Shown: piece by piece, positions 24,222 through 31,524 of the stretch
Numbering within the stretch: position 1 is the stretch's first letter
Layout: each line of letters opens with the position of its first letter
From: a virus
Strand: one strand, 5' to 3'
Virus record (IMG/VR): IMGVR_UViG_3300028571_000059
Span: 1-35,173 of that record
DNA length: 35,173 bases
Translations under genes and position numbers: made by a program
Notes under the pieces: generated by a model
Told to the model about the DNA's origin: nothing
What the model saw: the letters and a program-made list of their open reading frames with translations, nothing else
Databases searched by the model: none

Positions 24222-24973
24222 CACGCCACCTCCCGCAGTTGCTCAACCACCGTTGGGTTCCAGAGGATCTGGTAGCCGCTGTGACCATTTCTGGAATACG
24301 GCATGGCCTCAGCCCAGGCTTCACCAGCGTCGGTCAGCTCCCATTCATCGCGATCGTTGCGGTTCTGCAGACCCAAGGCTGCCAAACGCAGATTCGCGGT
24401 CTTAGCGGACAGGCCGGCGAGTTTTCCGAGTTGAGTTGCATTTAGCGAGCAGATGGGTTCATTGGCCGCGGGCAGCGTCCGCCGCAAGGTCTCGACGGCG
24501 AGGCCAGTGTTTTCCTGGATGCAGGTGAGAGTGGCCGCCATAGCGATGCCGGCCTTCACCCCGGGTACTTTGGCCACGGCTTCGCCAATCAGGAGCAGCG
24601 CGGTAACGCGGTCCTGTGTGGGAGCCGGCAGACTGGCTAGCGCTCCGGGAACGGCGTAGCTGCCCGTCTTGCGGATCGAGGGCAATACTTCGTGGGTGAC
24701 CCACCGTTTGAAGCGTTTGGCTTCGGATTTGCGACTGCCAAGCACCAGGGTGTAGAGCCCGGGCTCGTTGACCGTAGTCATCTCTTGGCCGCCGCCGGGG
24801 GTGTGAATTGAACTCACACCCTTTTCATCTTCATCCAGACGCTCAAGTGCCTTGCGATCAAGACCAATGGTCGCCAAGACGTCGGCTGCGACGAACCATG
24901 GCTCACCTTGTGAATCCGTCACGACTCGGACGGGGCGACCTTCAAAGTCAAAGGGGACAAGTTGCTGGTTCAT
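24221..24973 (-). CDS. BRO-N domain phage antirepressor
   Basis: A 250-aa protein from ATG 24973, seven bases after GGAGG. The BRO-N domain covers about residues 1-105: LVPFDFEGRPVRVVTD, PWFVAADVLATIGLDRKALE, TTVNEPGLYTLVLGSRKSEA and RWVTHEVLPSIRKTGSYAV. The C-terminal half holds a winged-HTH (LNATQLGKLAGLSAKTANLRLA) in place of the more usual ANT/KilA-C domain. Antirepressors inactivate prophage repressors or modify early transcription. No CI gene is visible for it to act on; the XRE/ImmA pair near 31 kb is a candidate target. Confidence 0.87.
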   Translation of the reverse strand: MNQQLVPFDFEGRPVRVVTDSQGEPWFVAADVLATIGLDRKALERLDEDEKGVSSIHTPGGGQEMTTVNEPGLYTLVLGSRKSEAKRFKRWVTHEVLPSIRKTGSYAVPGALASLPAPTQDRVTALLLIGEAVAKVPGVKAGIAMAATLTCIQENTGLAVETLRRTLPAANEPICSLNATQLGKLAGLSAKTANLRLAALGLQNRNDRDEWELTDAGEAWAEAMPYSRNGHSGYQILWNPTVVEQLREVA

Positions 24974-24975
24974 GA

Positions 24976-25455
24976 TCAACCCTCCAAGTCAAATGACAAC
25001 TGGAAGGTGGCCTTACCGGCCTCGACCGTGCGGGCATCGGCAAACTGCTGCTGCAGCGCCGGTGGCCAGTTGGTGTAGCGGGACTCAGGAACGGCCAGCT
25101 TCACGTCGAGGTAGCTCTCAACGGCTTCGCCGGAGGCGACGATGCGCTGGGCGATGGCCTTGAGCTTTTTCTGGTCCCAGGACACCTTTTTGGGCAGCTC
25201 GAACTTCACGTGCAGGCCGTCAGCCTTGAGGTGGGCGGTACCGAAATCGCGTTCGGTATCGCGCAGGGCTTCACGCCCCTGGGCACCGAAACGCTGATCC
25301 AGGGCAGCATCCACCTTGGTGCGTGCGCTCTTGAGCCAAGCGATGGCCTGATCCAGGTTGGTGTCGACCTCGTAGAGTTGCTGGGTCGGCAAGCTGGCCA
25401 GTTGGGCGGTCGACATCTCGGCGATGTCGGCTGGGAAGATGGACAAATCGTTCAT
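24976..25455 (-). CDS. Hypothetical early phage protein
   Basis: A 159-aa protein from ATG 25455 (MNDLSIFPADIAEMSTAQLA), six bases after GGGAG. An N-terminal helical pair (LYEVDTNLDQAIAWLKSART; ALDQRFGAQGREALRDTERD) leads to a segment DGLHVKFELPKKVSWDQKKL and a helical end. The layout resembles phage recombination-associated small proteins, but no family is recognised with confidence. It lies two bases before the antirepressor ATG region and is clearly in the same transcript. Confidence 0.75.
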   Translation of the reverse strand: MNDLSIFPADIAEMSTAQLASLPTQQLYEVDTNLDQAIAWLKSARTKVDAALDQRFGAQGREALRDTERDFGTAHLKADGLHVKFELPKKVSWDQKKLKAIAQRIVASGEAVESYLDVKLAVPESRYTNWPPALQQQFADARTVEAGKATFQLSFDLEG

Positions 25456-25466
25456 GACCATCTCCC

Positions 25467-25730
25467 TCATGCCATCACGCGTTCAGCGGTCGACTCGTGC
25501 AGCGCGCTGTACTCGAAGTCGAGAATGGCTTCCAGCGGATAGCTGACCCGCTTGGAGAGCTTGAGGTAACGAGGGCCACGGCCCTCGCTGCGCCAGCGTT
25601 GTAGGGTCTTGGGGCTGACACCCCAGCGCTGTGCCAGCTCGTTTTCGTTCAGGACCCGGCGATCGCCAGGTGCCAGGGTGTTGATCGCCGGGTAGGACGA
25701 CCGGGTTTGGGGGCTTGCCGTGGCGGCCAT
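25467..25730 (-). CDS. First gene of the early operon: small HTH protein
   Basis: An 87-aa protein from ATG 25730, with AAGGAGAG four bases upstream. The MerR/AlpA-type winged helix is LNENELAQRWGVSPKTLQRW plus PRYLKLSKRVSYPLEAILDF. The first 20 residues are a disordered Ser/Thr/Ala stretch. As the promoter-proximal gene it may control its own operon, a Cro- or excisionase-like role; the inverted repeats at 25783-25838 lie directly upstream. The target is inferred only. Confidence 0.82.
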   Translation of the reverse strand: MAATASPQTRSSYPAINTLAPGDRRVLNENELAQRWGVSPKTLQRWRSEGRGPRYLKLSKRVSYPLEAILDFEYSALHESTAERVMA

Positions 25731-25782
25731 GAGACTCTCCTTTGAGGCTGTTGAGGAACAGGTGTCATTGGAGAATTCGGGT

Positions 25783-25838
25783 GGCGAACTTACGAGGGAG
25801 CGATTGGCGAACTCAGCGGAAACTTCCAGTTCGCCAAT
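25783..25838. promoter_or_regulatory. Operator-like GGCGAACT repeats upstream of the early operon
   Basis: ATTGGCGAACT (25803-25813) and AGTTCGCCAAT (25828-25838) form a perfect 11-base inverted repeat with 14 bases between. A third GGCGAACT stands at 25783-25790, 23 bases from the first in the same orientation. This is the layout of a repressor or activator control site. I do not see a good -10/-35 pair for the leftward operon here. Confidence 0.6.
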
Positions 25839-25857
25839 GACGTCCAGAATGCAAAAC

Positions 25858-25876
25858 GGCGAGCACTTGGCTCGCC
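25858..25876 (-). terminator. Hairpin with short T-run, leftward
   Basis: GGCGAGC (25858-25864) and GCTCGCC (25870-25876) form a perfect 7-bp stem with a 5-base loop. Read leftward the stem is followed by GTTTTG. It may shield the early operon from read-through, or be another regulatory palindrome. Confidence 0.4.
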
Positions 25877-25922
25877 ATCTCGGAAGAAAGATTCTGTAAT
25901 ATTGCTACGATGTTGAAACTTT

Positions 25923-25964
25923 GTAAGGTCCTTACCATACGCCGATTGATCATACAAACCTTAC
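25923..25964. promoter_or_regulatory. Second operator-like site, GTAAGG-T-CCTTAC palindrome
   Basis: GTAAGG (25923-25928), T, CCTTAC (25930-25935) is a perfect palindrome. A further CCTTAC half-site is at 25959-25964. It lies 70-80 bases before the Rex-like gene pair. TTGAAA overlaps just upstream of the palindrome with a weak -10 (CATACG) 17 bases on, so the site could control the rightward promoter. Confidence 0.5.
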
Positions 25965-26004
25965 GCCAGCAGCCAACTCTAAGCCATCGCCATCAAGAAA
26001 ATTT

Positions 26005-26865
26005 ATGAAGATACACGCCTATAAAGTTGATTCCTTTGATGGAAGTCGAACCCTTCAAGATGTATTGCTACAAATTGAGAGCGAACCAAGCCTCAGAGAA
26101 AGAATCAGACTAATAAATCAAGTCGAGCTCAGGGCTGAGTCTGTATCGCAAAAAAATGGATTATGGCTGATGGACTTCGTAAGAATCAGAACCAGTAACG
26201 GTCCAGGCAAAGTCGGACGAGATTCTGAAGTTGAAGGATTCGAGTTCGATGAAGAAGAAGGATTTGGCGAAGAGACAGCTGCTCTTTATGATCCCGCAAG
26301 CGGATATATTCTGGTTGAATACAACCACTTTGGGGTAAGGGCTGGAGCTATAGCAGATTATCTGAGCGCATATGACGGAACAGAAACAAGCCTGTACACT
26401 TTTAAACCGAAATATGATGAAGATGTTGAACGCCGACTTCTGAACCATGGCATAACGCGCAAGATATCCTTTTGCCTTGATATTACGAGGATGTCTGAAC
26501 AAGATAGGCAGCGAGGTCGTGCTCTTTCTGAGGCAATTGATTATGGACGACAGAACGGGGCAGATAAAATAAAAGTTGAGATTTCCGTCCAAGGTGAACG
26601 TCAACGTAGCCTCGCTAAAAACGCGCTCGACGGCCTCTCGGCTCTTCGCTCAATTCTTGGACAAAATCCTGACGCCATCACCAAACTGGAAGTTTCTGGC
26701 AAAGAGAATCAAGACTCGGTCACTGAGGTTCTGGATCTTATCGCCCATAGACTCTCAATTGAGTTCAACGATCTCGTTTTGGGCGCTGATCTCCGGTATC
26801 CTCGCGACGAAAGATGGCGAGCGTTAGTGCGAGCCAAGAACGGATGGCACCAGATATTGAGATAG
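26005..26865 (+). CDS. DUF6731-like protein, candidate RexA analogue
   Basis: A 286-aa soluble protein from ATG 26005 (MKIHAYKVDSFDGSRTLQDV), weak ribosome site. An N-terminal domain (1-130) contains GLWLMDFVRIR, an acidic stretch EGFEFDEEEGFGEETAALYD and GYILVEYNHFGVRAGAIADYL. The second half is charged and alternating (ISFCLDITRMSEQDRQRGRA; ADKIKVEISVQGERQRSLAK). I recognise the start and layout as DUF6731-like. Lambda RexA (279 aa) shows, from memory, the same sequence of features: acidic D/E-LGF segment, hydrophobic strand, then a helix. The gene is visibly richer in A+T than its neighbours, a sign of separate origin. It is followed by a membrane protein gene four bases on. Confidence 0.7.
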   Translation: MKIHAYKVDSFDGSRTLQDVLLQIESEPSLRERIRLINQVELRAESVSQKNGLWLMDFVRIRTSNGPGKVGRDSEVEGFEFDEEEGFGEETAALYDPASGYILVEYNHFGVRAGAIADYLSAYDGTETSLYTFKPKYDEDVERRLLNHGITRKISFCLDITRMSEQDRQRGRALSEAIDYGRQNGADKIKVEISVQGERQRSLAKNALDGLSALRSILGQNPDAITKLEVSGKENQDSVTEVLDLIAHRLSIEFNDLVLGADLRYPRDERWRALVRAKNGWHQILR

Positions 26866-26869
26866 AAAA

Positions 26870-27280
26870 ATGAAACTATTTTTCGAGAAAATCTACCCGT
26901 ACTTACTGGGCCTCATAGCATCAGTTTTATGGTTACGTATGCAAGGTACATTTCCAACGGACGACTCATTGCTCTCGGCCACGTTAACGGTGTCTGGTAT
27001 TTTCGTGGGTTTTCTTGCTACAAGCAAGGCAATTCTCATGAGCATGAGCTCGCCAATAATCGAAGAACTAAAAAGAAGCGGCTACATCGAGGAACTTGTA
27101 TCTTACATCGGTCAAGCGATCTGGATAAACCTTCTGTTTTGTAGCATCAATGTGATCGGCTATTTTGTTAGCACGCAAGCGGGGTGGTACTCGTTAATTT
27201 GGATATTTATCTCTGTTTGTGCTCTAGCAACATTTATTCGCGTCACGCACATCATGCTCAAAATCTTCAAGCATGGTTGA
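26870..27280 (+). CDS. Four-helix membrane protein, candidate RexB analogue
   Basis: A 136-aa protein from ATG 26870, four bases after its partner. Four hydrophobic helices are evident: about residues 8-23 (YPYLLGLIASVLWL), 33-57 (LLSATLTVSGIFVGFLATSKA), 78-100 (YIGQAIWINLLFCSINVIGYF) and 105-130 (WYSLIWIFISVCALATFIRV). The loop between helices 2 and 3 holds EELKRSGYIEELV. Lambda RexB (144 aa, four helices) has a comparable ATL-helix-basic-loop-GY layout, as far as I recall it. In that model it is an inner-membrane channel opened by the soluble partner. A+T-rich like the partner. The 90 bases after it hold nothing I can identify. Confidence 0.75.
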   Translation: MKLFFEKIYPYLLGLIASVLWLRMQGTFPTDDSLLSATLTVSGIFVGFLATSKAILMSMSSPIIEELKRSGYIEELVSYIGQAIWINLLFCSINVIGYFVSTQAGWYSLIWIFISVCALATFIRVTHIMLKIFKHG

Positions 27281-27367
27281 CAAGCCTGGAAAGGAATTGC
27301 AGGTGAGCCACTCCTCGCAGTCGATTTCTTTCAGAAAACTCGGCATTATCTGATCAATTGGCGCATA

Positions 27368-27853
27368 TTAGATCGAGAATCCAAACAATCGTCGCTGCTC
27401 CTCCCAGTCCCGTGGCAACGGCTCATGCCGTCCACGCAGTGTCTGCAAATTGAGATGCCGAGGCTGTTTTCCGTCGAGGACGGCTTCGATGATGTCCGGC
27501 GCCAGCATGGTCATGCGCAGCACTTCGGCGACCCAGCCCTGCTCTAATTTCATTGACCTGGACAGATCTCGGATGGTGGCGAATTTGCCTTGATCGAGCA
27601 GCTTCTGCCAGTAGAAGGCTTTGCCCAAGGCGCGGATCATGGAAATGTCTTCCCCACCCGAGCCGAGGACCGAATGCTCACCAGGGGGTGGCGTCATAAC
27701 CTTGTGGTTTCGCTTGCGCCGGATCGTCAGCGGCACCATCGTCACGCGCTGCTGCCCAGTGATGTAGTTGCGGGCGTCCTGGCCAATCTCGATGCGCACA
27801 TTGCGCTGCCTACTGTTCTCCGGACGCGTGACTTGGGTATCGGTGTTTTTCAT
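27368..27853 (-). CDS. HTH/ParB-like protein of the recombinase unit
   Basis: A 161-aa protein whose ATG overlaps the recombinase stop (ATGA at 27850-27853). The N-terminal 60 residues are basic (RIEIGQDARNYITGQQ; PLTIRRKRNHKVMTPP). A helix-turn-helix of the ParB/KorB sort follows (TIRDLSRSMKLEQGWVAEVL), with the characteristic end LRGRHEPLPRDWEEQRRLFGF. Proteins with this ending are regularly found after DUF2924-linked serine recombinases, from memory. It may act as an accessory or directionality factor; this is inference. Confidence 0.8.
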   Translation of the reverse strand: MKNTDTQVTRPENSRQRNVRIEIGQDARNYITGQQRVTMVPLTIRRKRNHKVMTPPPGEHSVLGSGGEDISMIRALGKAFYWQKLLDQGKFATIRDLSRSMKLEQGWVAEVLRMTMLAPDIIEAVLDGKQPRHLNLQTLRGRHEPLPRDWEEQRRLFGFSI

Positions 27854-29265
27854 GCGTACACCTCCTCGGCTGCACCCTTGGTTTCTTCCACCAGAGGGTG
27901 GTTGTGGATGTCGTCACTGAAACCCAGCCAGCCGTCTTCGCGCCACAGAATATCCAGGCCACGCTCGTGCAGATGGACCCGCTCGATCAGCAACTGCGTG
28001 ATCCGCTGTTGTTCCTTCGGGAACAGTTGGTCCCATACGGCGCCAATGCGCTGCATGGCTACCACCACTTGTGCTTCCTCGAGTTTGGCGCCCTTGGGGT
28101 GCTTTTGACAGGAGCGCCATGTCGCCAGCATCAACTCTGGCGCACACAACGCCTTGTGGATCTGCTCCAGTACCGCCGTCTCGATCTCGGCTGCAGGCAA
28201 TGGCCCCATTTCGATAAGGCCAGGCGTGAGTGTTGCACCGGCATTACGGCGTTTGTGAAGATACGGCACGTAGTACCGATACAAGCGTCCGCTCTTCTTG
28301 CGCGTGAAACTGTGGATCATCAGCTGACCATCGGGTGCGTAAAGCAACCCCGTGAGCAGAGCGGAGTGCTGAGTGATCGACTTGCGTGGGCCCTGTTTGC
28401 GGCGCTCAATAAACGCGTGGACAAGGTCCCATGTGTCCTGATCAATGATGGCTTCGTGCTGGCCAGGGTAGCTTTTGTCTTTGTGCTGGACCTCGCCAAG
28501 GTAGATCCGGTTGCGCAGCAATTTGAAAAGGTACTGCTGGTCGATGGGCCGGCCCTCGCGGAACTGACCACTCTGTGTCTGCCAGGCTTTGGTGGTCCGC
28601 CCCTCGATTTCCAATTCACGCACGATCTCTGCGGCCGAGCCATGCTCACCATAGCGTCGGAAGATGGACCGCACCAAATCTGCTTCCGGCTCGTTCACCG
28701 CAAGTTTTCGGTCGACGACGTCGTACCCGAGCGGCGGTGTACCTCCCATCCACATGCCCTTGGCCTTGCTTGCAGCTATCTTGTCGCGGATGCGCTCGCC
28801 GGTGACTTCCCGTTCGAATTGGGCAAACGACAACATCACGTTGAGCATCAGGCGGCCCATTGATGTCGCTGTATTGAATTGCTGGGTGACGGAGACAAAG
28901 GAGACGCCGTGTCGGTCGAAGACTTCGACCAGCTTGGCGAAATCCGTCAGGTTGCGTGTCAGACGATCGATTTTGTAGACGACCACGATATCGATCTTGC
29001 CGGCTTCAATATCAGCCATCAGCCGCCTGAGACCTGGTCGCTCGATGTTGCCACCGGAAAAACCGCCATCGTCATAGCCATCCTGCAGGGCGATCCAGCC
29101 TTCATGACGTTGGCTGGCGATGTACGCAAGCCCCGCATCCCGCTGCGCCTCCAGGCTGTTGTATTCCATGTCCAGGCCCTCATCGGTGGACTTGCGGGTG
29201 TAGACCGCGCAGCGCTTCCGAGGGGCGAGTGCCGCAGGCGCTGGTGTGTTGCGCTGGTTTTTCAT
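27850..29265 (-). CDS. Large serine recombinase, probable integrase
   Basis: A 471-aa protein from ATG 29265 (AAGGAGG upstream). The resolvase domain (about 17-165) has YTRKSTDEG with nucleophile Ser26, SLEAQRDAGL, then DIVVVYKIDRLTRNLTDFAK and MLSFAQFEREVTGERIRDKI. The recombinase domain follows (PPLGYDVVDRKLAVNEPEAD; LLRNRIYLGEVQHKDKSYPG), and then a shortened C-terminal region (TGLLYAPDGQLMIHSFTRKK) that lacks the usual zinc-ribbon cysteines. It would integrate the element by strand exchange through a Ser-DNA link. Overlap with the DUF2924 gene upstream shows coupled expression. Confidence 0.95.
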   Translation of the reverse strand: MKNQRNTPAPAALAPRKRCAVYTRKSTDEGLDMEYNSLEAQRDAGLAYIASQRHEGWIALQDGYDDGGFSGGNIERPGLRRLMADIEAGKIDIVVVYKIDRLTRNLTDFAKLVEVFDRHGVSFVSVTQQFNTATSMGRLMLNVMLSFAQFEREVTGERIRDKIAASKAKGMWMGGTPPLGYDVVDRKLAVNEPEADLVRSIFRRYGEHGSAAEIVRELEIEGRTTKAWQTQSGQFREGRPIDQQYLFKLLRNRIYLGEVQHKDKSYPGQHEAIIDQDTWDLVHAFIERRKQGPRKSITQHSALLTGLLYAPDGQLMIHSFTRKKSGRLYRYYVPYLHKRRNAGATLTPGLIEMGPLPAAEIETAVLEQIHKALCAPELMLATWRSCQKHPKGAKLEEAQVVVAMQRIGAVWDQLFPKEQQRITQLLIERVHLHERGLDILWREDGWLGFSDDIHNHPLVEETKGAAEEVYA

Positions 29266-29729
29266 GCTGCCTCCTTCTTCTTGGTCTTGAGGCCAAAAAA
29301 CACGGGGCCAGACCATGGAGAGCCGGTTATGACCTTGGCGACTGCGGTGAGGCTCGTGAAGCGTTGGTCGCGATATTCAAAGTCGCGCATGCCTCGAACC
29401 GTCACCTTGTGCTCGACGTCGTCATAGACGCGGGTGAGGACCGTGCCGGGCAGCAGGCGGTCCGCGTCGCGGCGCAATCGGGGTGGCAATATCCCGGTCT
29501 CGCCTATCTCTTCGAGCTTGCGGCGCACAGACATCTTCAGACCGCCGAACGCGCGTTCCTGAATTTTGTATGCCAGTCGGGATTCGAGCCAGGTCCGGTG
29601 ATGATGATTCGGGCGCTCGTCGAAATGCTCATCCCATAGAGCCCAAATGTTGTCCATGGGCAGGTGGGACAGTTGTGCGACCCGGGCGGCAACGCTGGCG
29701 GTGTCGGACTGTGGTGCGTGTGGTGTCAT
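29262..29729 (-). CDS. DUF2924 protein
   Basis: A 155-aa protein from ATG 29729. Features typical of DUF2924 are VAQLSHLPMDNIWALWDEHF, SRLAYKIQERAFGGLKMSVR, the basic segment PGTVLTRVYDDVEHKVTVRG and the end YRDQRFTSLTAVAKVITGSP. The last segment resembles the SAM-like/RAMA fold found in DNA-modification proteins. The family is nearly always next to a serine recombinase and is thought to help it; the mechanism is unknown. It overlaps both neighbours by four bases. Confidence 0.92.
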   Translation of the reverse strand: MTPHAPQSDTASVAARVAQLSHLPMDNIWALWDEHFDERPNHHHRTWLESRLAYKIQERAFGGLKMSVRRKLEEIGETGILPPRLRRDADRLLPGTVLTRVYDDVEHKVTVRGMRDFEYRDQRFTSLTAVAKVITGSPWSGPVFFGLKTKKKEAA

Positions 29730-29950
29730 GCGTGAAATCCTTCTTCTTGATAGAGGTTTGTATTCACGCGCTGGTGGGCAGAAAAGCCAAGGTCAACCTG
29801 GTCTTTTGCGTCCAGTGTGGTCGAGTAGGCATGCGCTAAATCCTCGGCACGCAGGCGCAGGATCGCGATGGCTAGCAAGTCAGCGATTTCTTGCTGGGGA
29901 TGGCGCGGCCGGTCGGCATTCGCGCAGAAGGAGGGTTTGTCGATTTGCAT
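29726..29950 (-). CDS. Small hypothetical protein, first of the recombinase unit
   Basis: A 74-aa frame from ATG 29950 (MQIDKPSFCANADRPRHPQQ) that ends in an ATGA overlap with the DUF2924 gene. A helical core (EIADLLAIAILRLRAEDLAH) is the main feature. The coupling to DUF2924 supports it. No family recognised. The 105 bases between this gene and 30056 show a small GGCC-GAA-GGCC hairpin but no clear promoter. Confidence 0.6.
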   Translation of the reverse strand: MQIDKPSFCANADRPRHPQQEIADLLAIAILRLRAEDLAHAYSTTLDAKDQVDLGFSAHQRVNTNLYQEEGFHA

Positions 29951-30055
29951 GGCAGGCTTTCATGTGAAAAACGCTGCTTATGCTATGGACAGGGGGTGCT
30001 CCGCGTAACGTGTTTTAGCGGGAGTGCGCGGCCTTCGGCCATTGTGAAGTTTTGA

Positions 30056-30625
30056 CTAAAGGTTCCCGCTTTGCTGCGGAGAGACGCTTTCCACCATCAT
30101 GGCCAAAAATTGCTTTACGTCTGCTTGGAGACGCGAAAATGCTTCTTGGGAAATATCGAAGCTCAAATCAGAATGCAAGAACGTTCCGCTGCGCATACTG
30201 AGACCATAGTGAACCTTTCGAGATGCACCATTCTCGGAAATCTCGAGAAGCTTATTTTCATGTTTTTCCCCTGGCAGGCGCTGATCGATATGTTCGAAAG
30301 CCTCCCGCCCCTTTGCATAATGCTTAAACCATACGTCGTTCAAAACTTGAAGACCAGGCTCCAAGTGCACAAGCATTGGGTCTTGGACGGCTTTATACAA
30401 AAACCGATATAGGTTCCGCAGAGCAATGAAGTAGAAATGCACATCAATCAACACATCATGAACAGCATCTACATACTGAGGATTTTCGGCGGAAACCCCA
30501 GGTCGACTCCAGATGCGCCCGACTTGTACTTCTGCTGCACGAAGTGATCGGCGAGCCAAATCAAAACAATGCGCCGTAGCGGGCCTTTGGCATCCAAAAA
30601 CCAGATGTCGATAATCGCTATTCAT
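30056..30625 (-). CDS. Hypothetical protein coupled to ImmA-like protease
   Basis: A 189-aa protein from ATG 30625 (MNSDYRHLVFGCQRPATAHC), overlapping the protease stop by ATGA. It is mainly helical (VHDVLIDVHFYFIALRNLYR; AFSRLQADVKQFLAMMVESV) with aromatic-rich stretches. Base composition is more A+T-rich than the two genes before it, so it may have a separate origin. I do not recognise the family. As the third gene of an XRE-ImmA operon it could be an effector. Confidence 0.7.
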   Translation of the reverse strand: MNSDYRHLVFGCQRPATAHCFDLARRSLRAAEVQVGRIWSRPGVSAENPQYVDAVHDVLIDVHFYFIALRNLYRFLYKAVQDPMLVHLEPGLQVLNDVWFKHYAKGREAFEHIDQRLPGEKHENKLLEISENGASRKVHYGLSMRSGTFLHSDLSFDISQEAFSRLQADVKQFLAMMVESVSPQQSGNL

Positions 30626-31521
30626 GTGCCCATAGTACCGTCCGACACGTCGTCCTCCCACGACCGACCCCATGACCGGGGAGTCGCGCTTTCAAGCAGC
30701 AACAGCGACAGGACGCGGTCCCGCGCACCGTAGGTGTGCTTGAACTCGGTCAGCGTGATGTCGGCGGATTCGTCTGGACACCATACGTCGGCCGGCATGT
30801 CGATGCCGTTCCATTCCTGCTCAATGTCCGGGTCGGCAGCCAGCGTTTCCGGCAACGGTTCTTGCGGATCATCCGTGCGCCGGATGCGTGCCCGCGTCTT
30901 GATGGCGCTGCTGCTACGCCACTCGTACTTGGCGAATCCGTTGTCCCAATAGACCAGGATCGCGCGCTGCGGCGTGAACTTGATGAACCGGATGCACAGG
31001 GACTCGAACGAAACCTGGAAGCGTTTGGCAAGGACACTGAGAATGTGCAGATCAATGCGCCGGTCGGAAATCGCGTCGCGCAGCAGGTCACCAGGGATCA
31101 ACAGGTTACTGGCGAAGTCGTCCGCTTCGCGCTCAATGTCACGCATGCGGTCGGCGCCGGAATAGACGCTTTCCTTGTCACAGCTGAAGCTGGGGCGCTG
31201 GCCACGGTGCAAGACGAAGTGGCCAAGTTCATGGGCGATAGTGAAACGCTGGCGCTCGGCGGGTGACTTGCCGTTGAAGAAGATGCCCCACTCGGTGTCA
31301 TCCTGTGGGTTGCGCACCAGCATGCCCTCGCAGCTGGCCAGGCCATGCGCCATCGGTGCCTTGATTTCGCGAACACCCTGACCGTAGGGGGTGTCCGGCA
31401 ACATCTGGCGGACGAGGTCCAGATCAATGGCGTCCGGTGCAGACCCCTGGTGCCATGCGCGCATCCATTTGTGAATGTTGTTGGCCGCGATGGAACCGGT
31501 GAGGGCCTGCGTGGTGCTCAT
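30622..31521 (-). CDS. ImmA/IrrE-type zinc metalloprotease
   Basis: A 299-aa protein from ATG 31521. The catalytic motif is TIAHELGHFVLH (His97, Glu98, His101), and the third ligand is probably Glu132 in READDFASNLLIPGDLL, the usual HEXXH...E arrangement. In ICEBs1, ImmA cleaves the XRE repressor ImmR to switch on the element, and the neighbouring XRE gene suggests the same here. A C-terminal extension of about 120 residues (ending DGTMGT) is longer than in minimal ImmA and may sense a signal. Confidence 0.9.
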   Translation of the reverse strand: MSTTQALTGSIAANNIHKWMRAWHQGSAPDAIDLDLVRQMLPDTPYGQGVREIKAPMAHGLASCEGMLVRNPQDDTEWGIFFNGKSPAERQRFTIAHELGHFVLHRGQRPSFSCDKESVYSGADRMRDIEREADDFASNLLIPGDLLRDAISDRRIDLHILSVLAKRFQVSFESLCIRFIKFTPQRAILVYWDNGFAKYEWRSSSAIKTRARIRRTDDPQEPLPETLAADPDIEQEWNGIDMPADVWCPDESADITLTEFKHTYGARDRVLSLLLLESATPRSWGRSWEDDVSDGTMGT

Positions 31522-31524
31522 GAC

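Noticed and set aside
22308-24275. 655-codon rightward open frame
   Set aside because: It is antisense to four well-supported leftward genes (DUF6511, SSB-like, Sak4-like, and part of the antirepressor) and shows no protein-like motifs.
26161-26604. Leftward 147-codon frame within the RexA-like gene
   Set aside because: It is antisense to the 286-aa gene and has no ribosome site; its hydrophobic look arises from the complementary codons.
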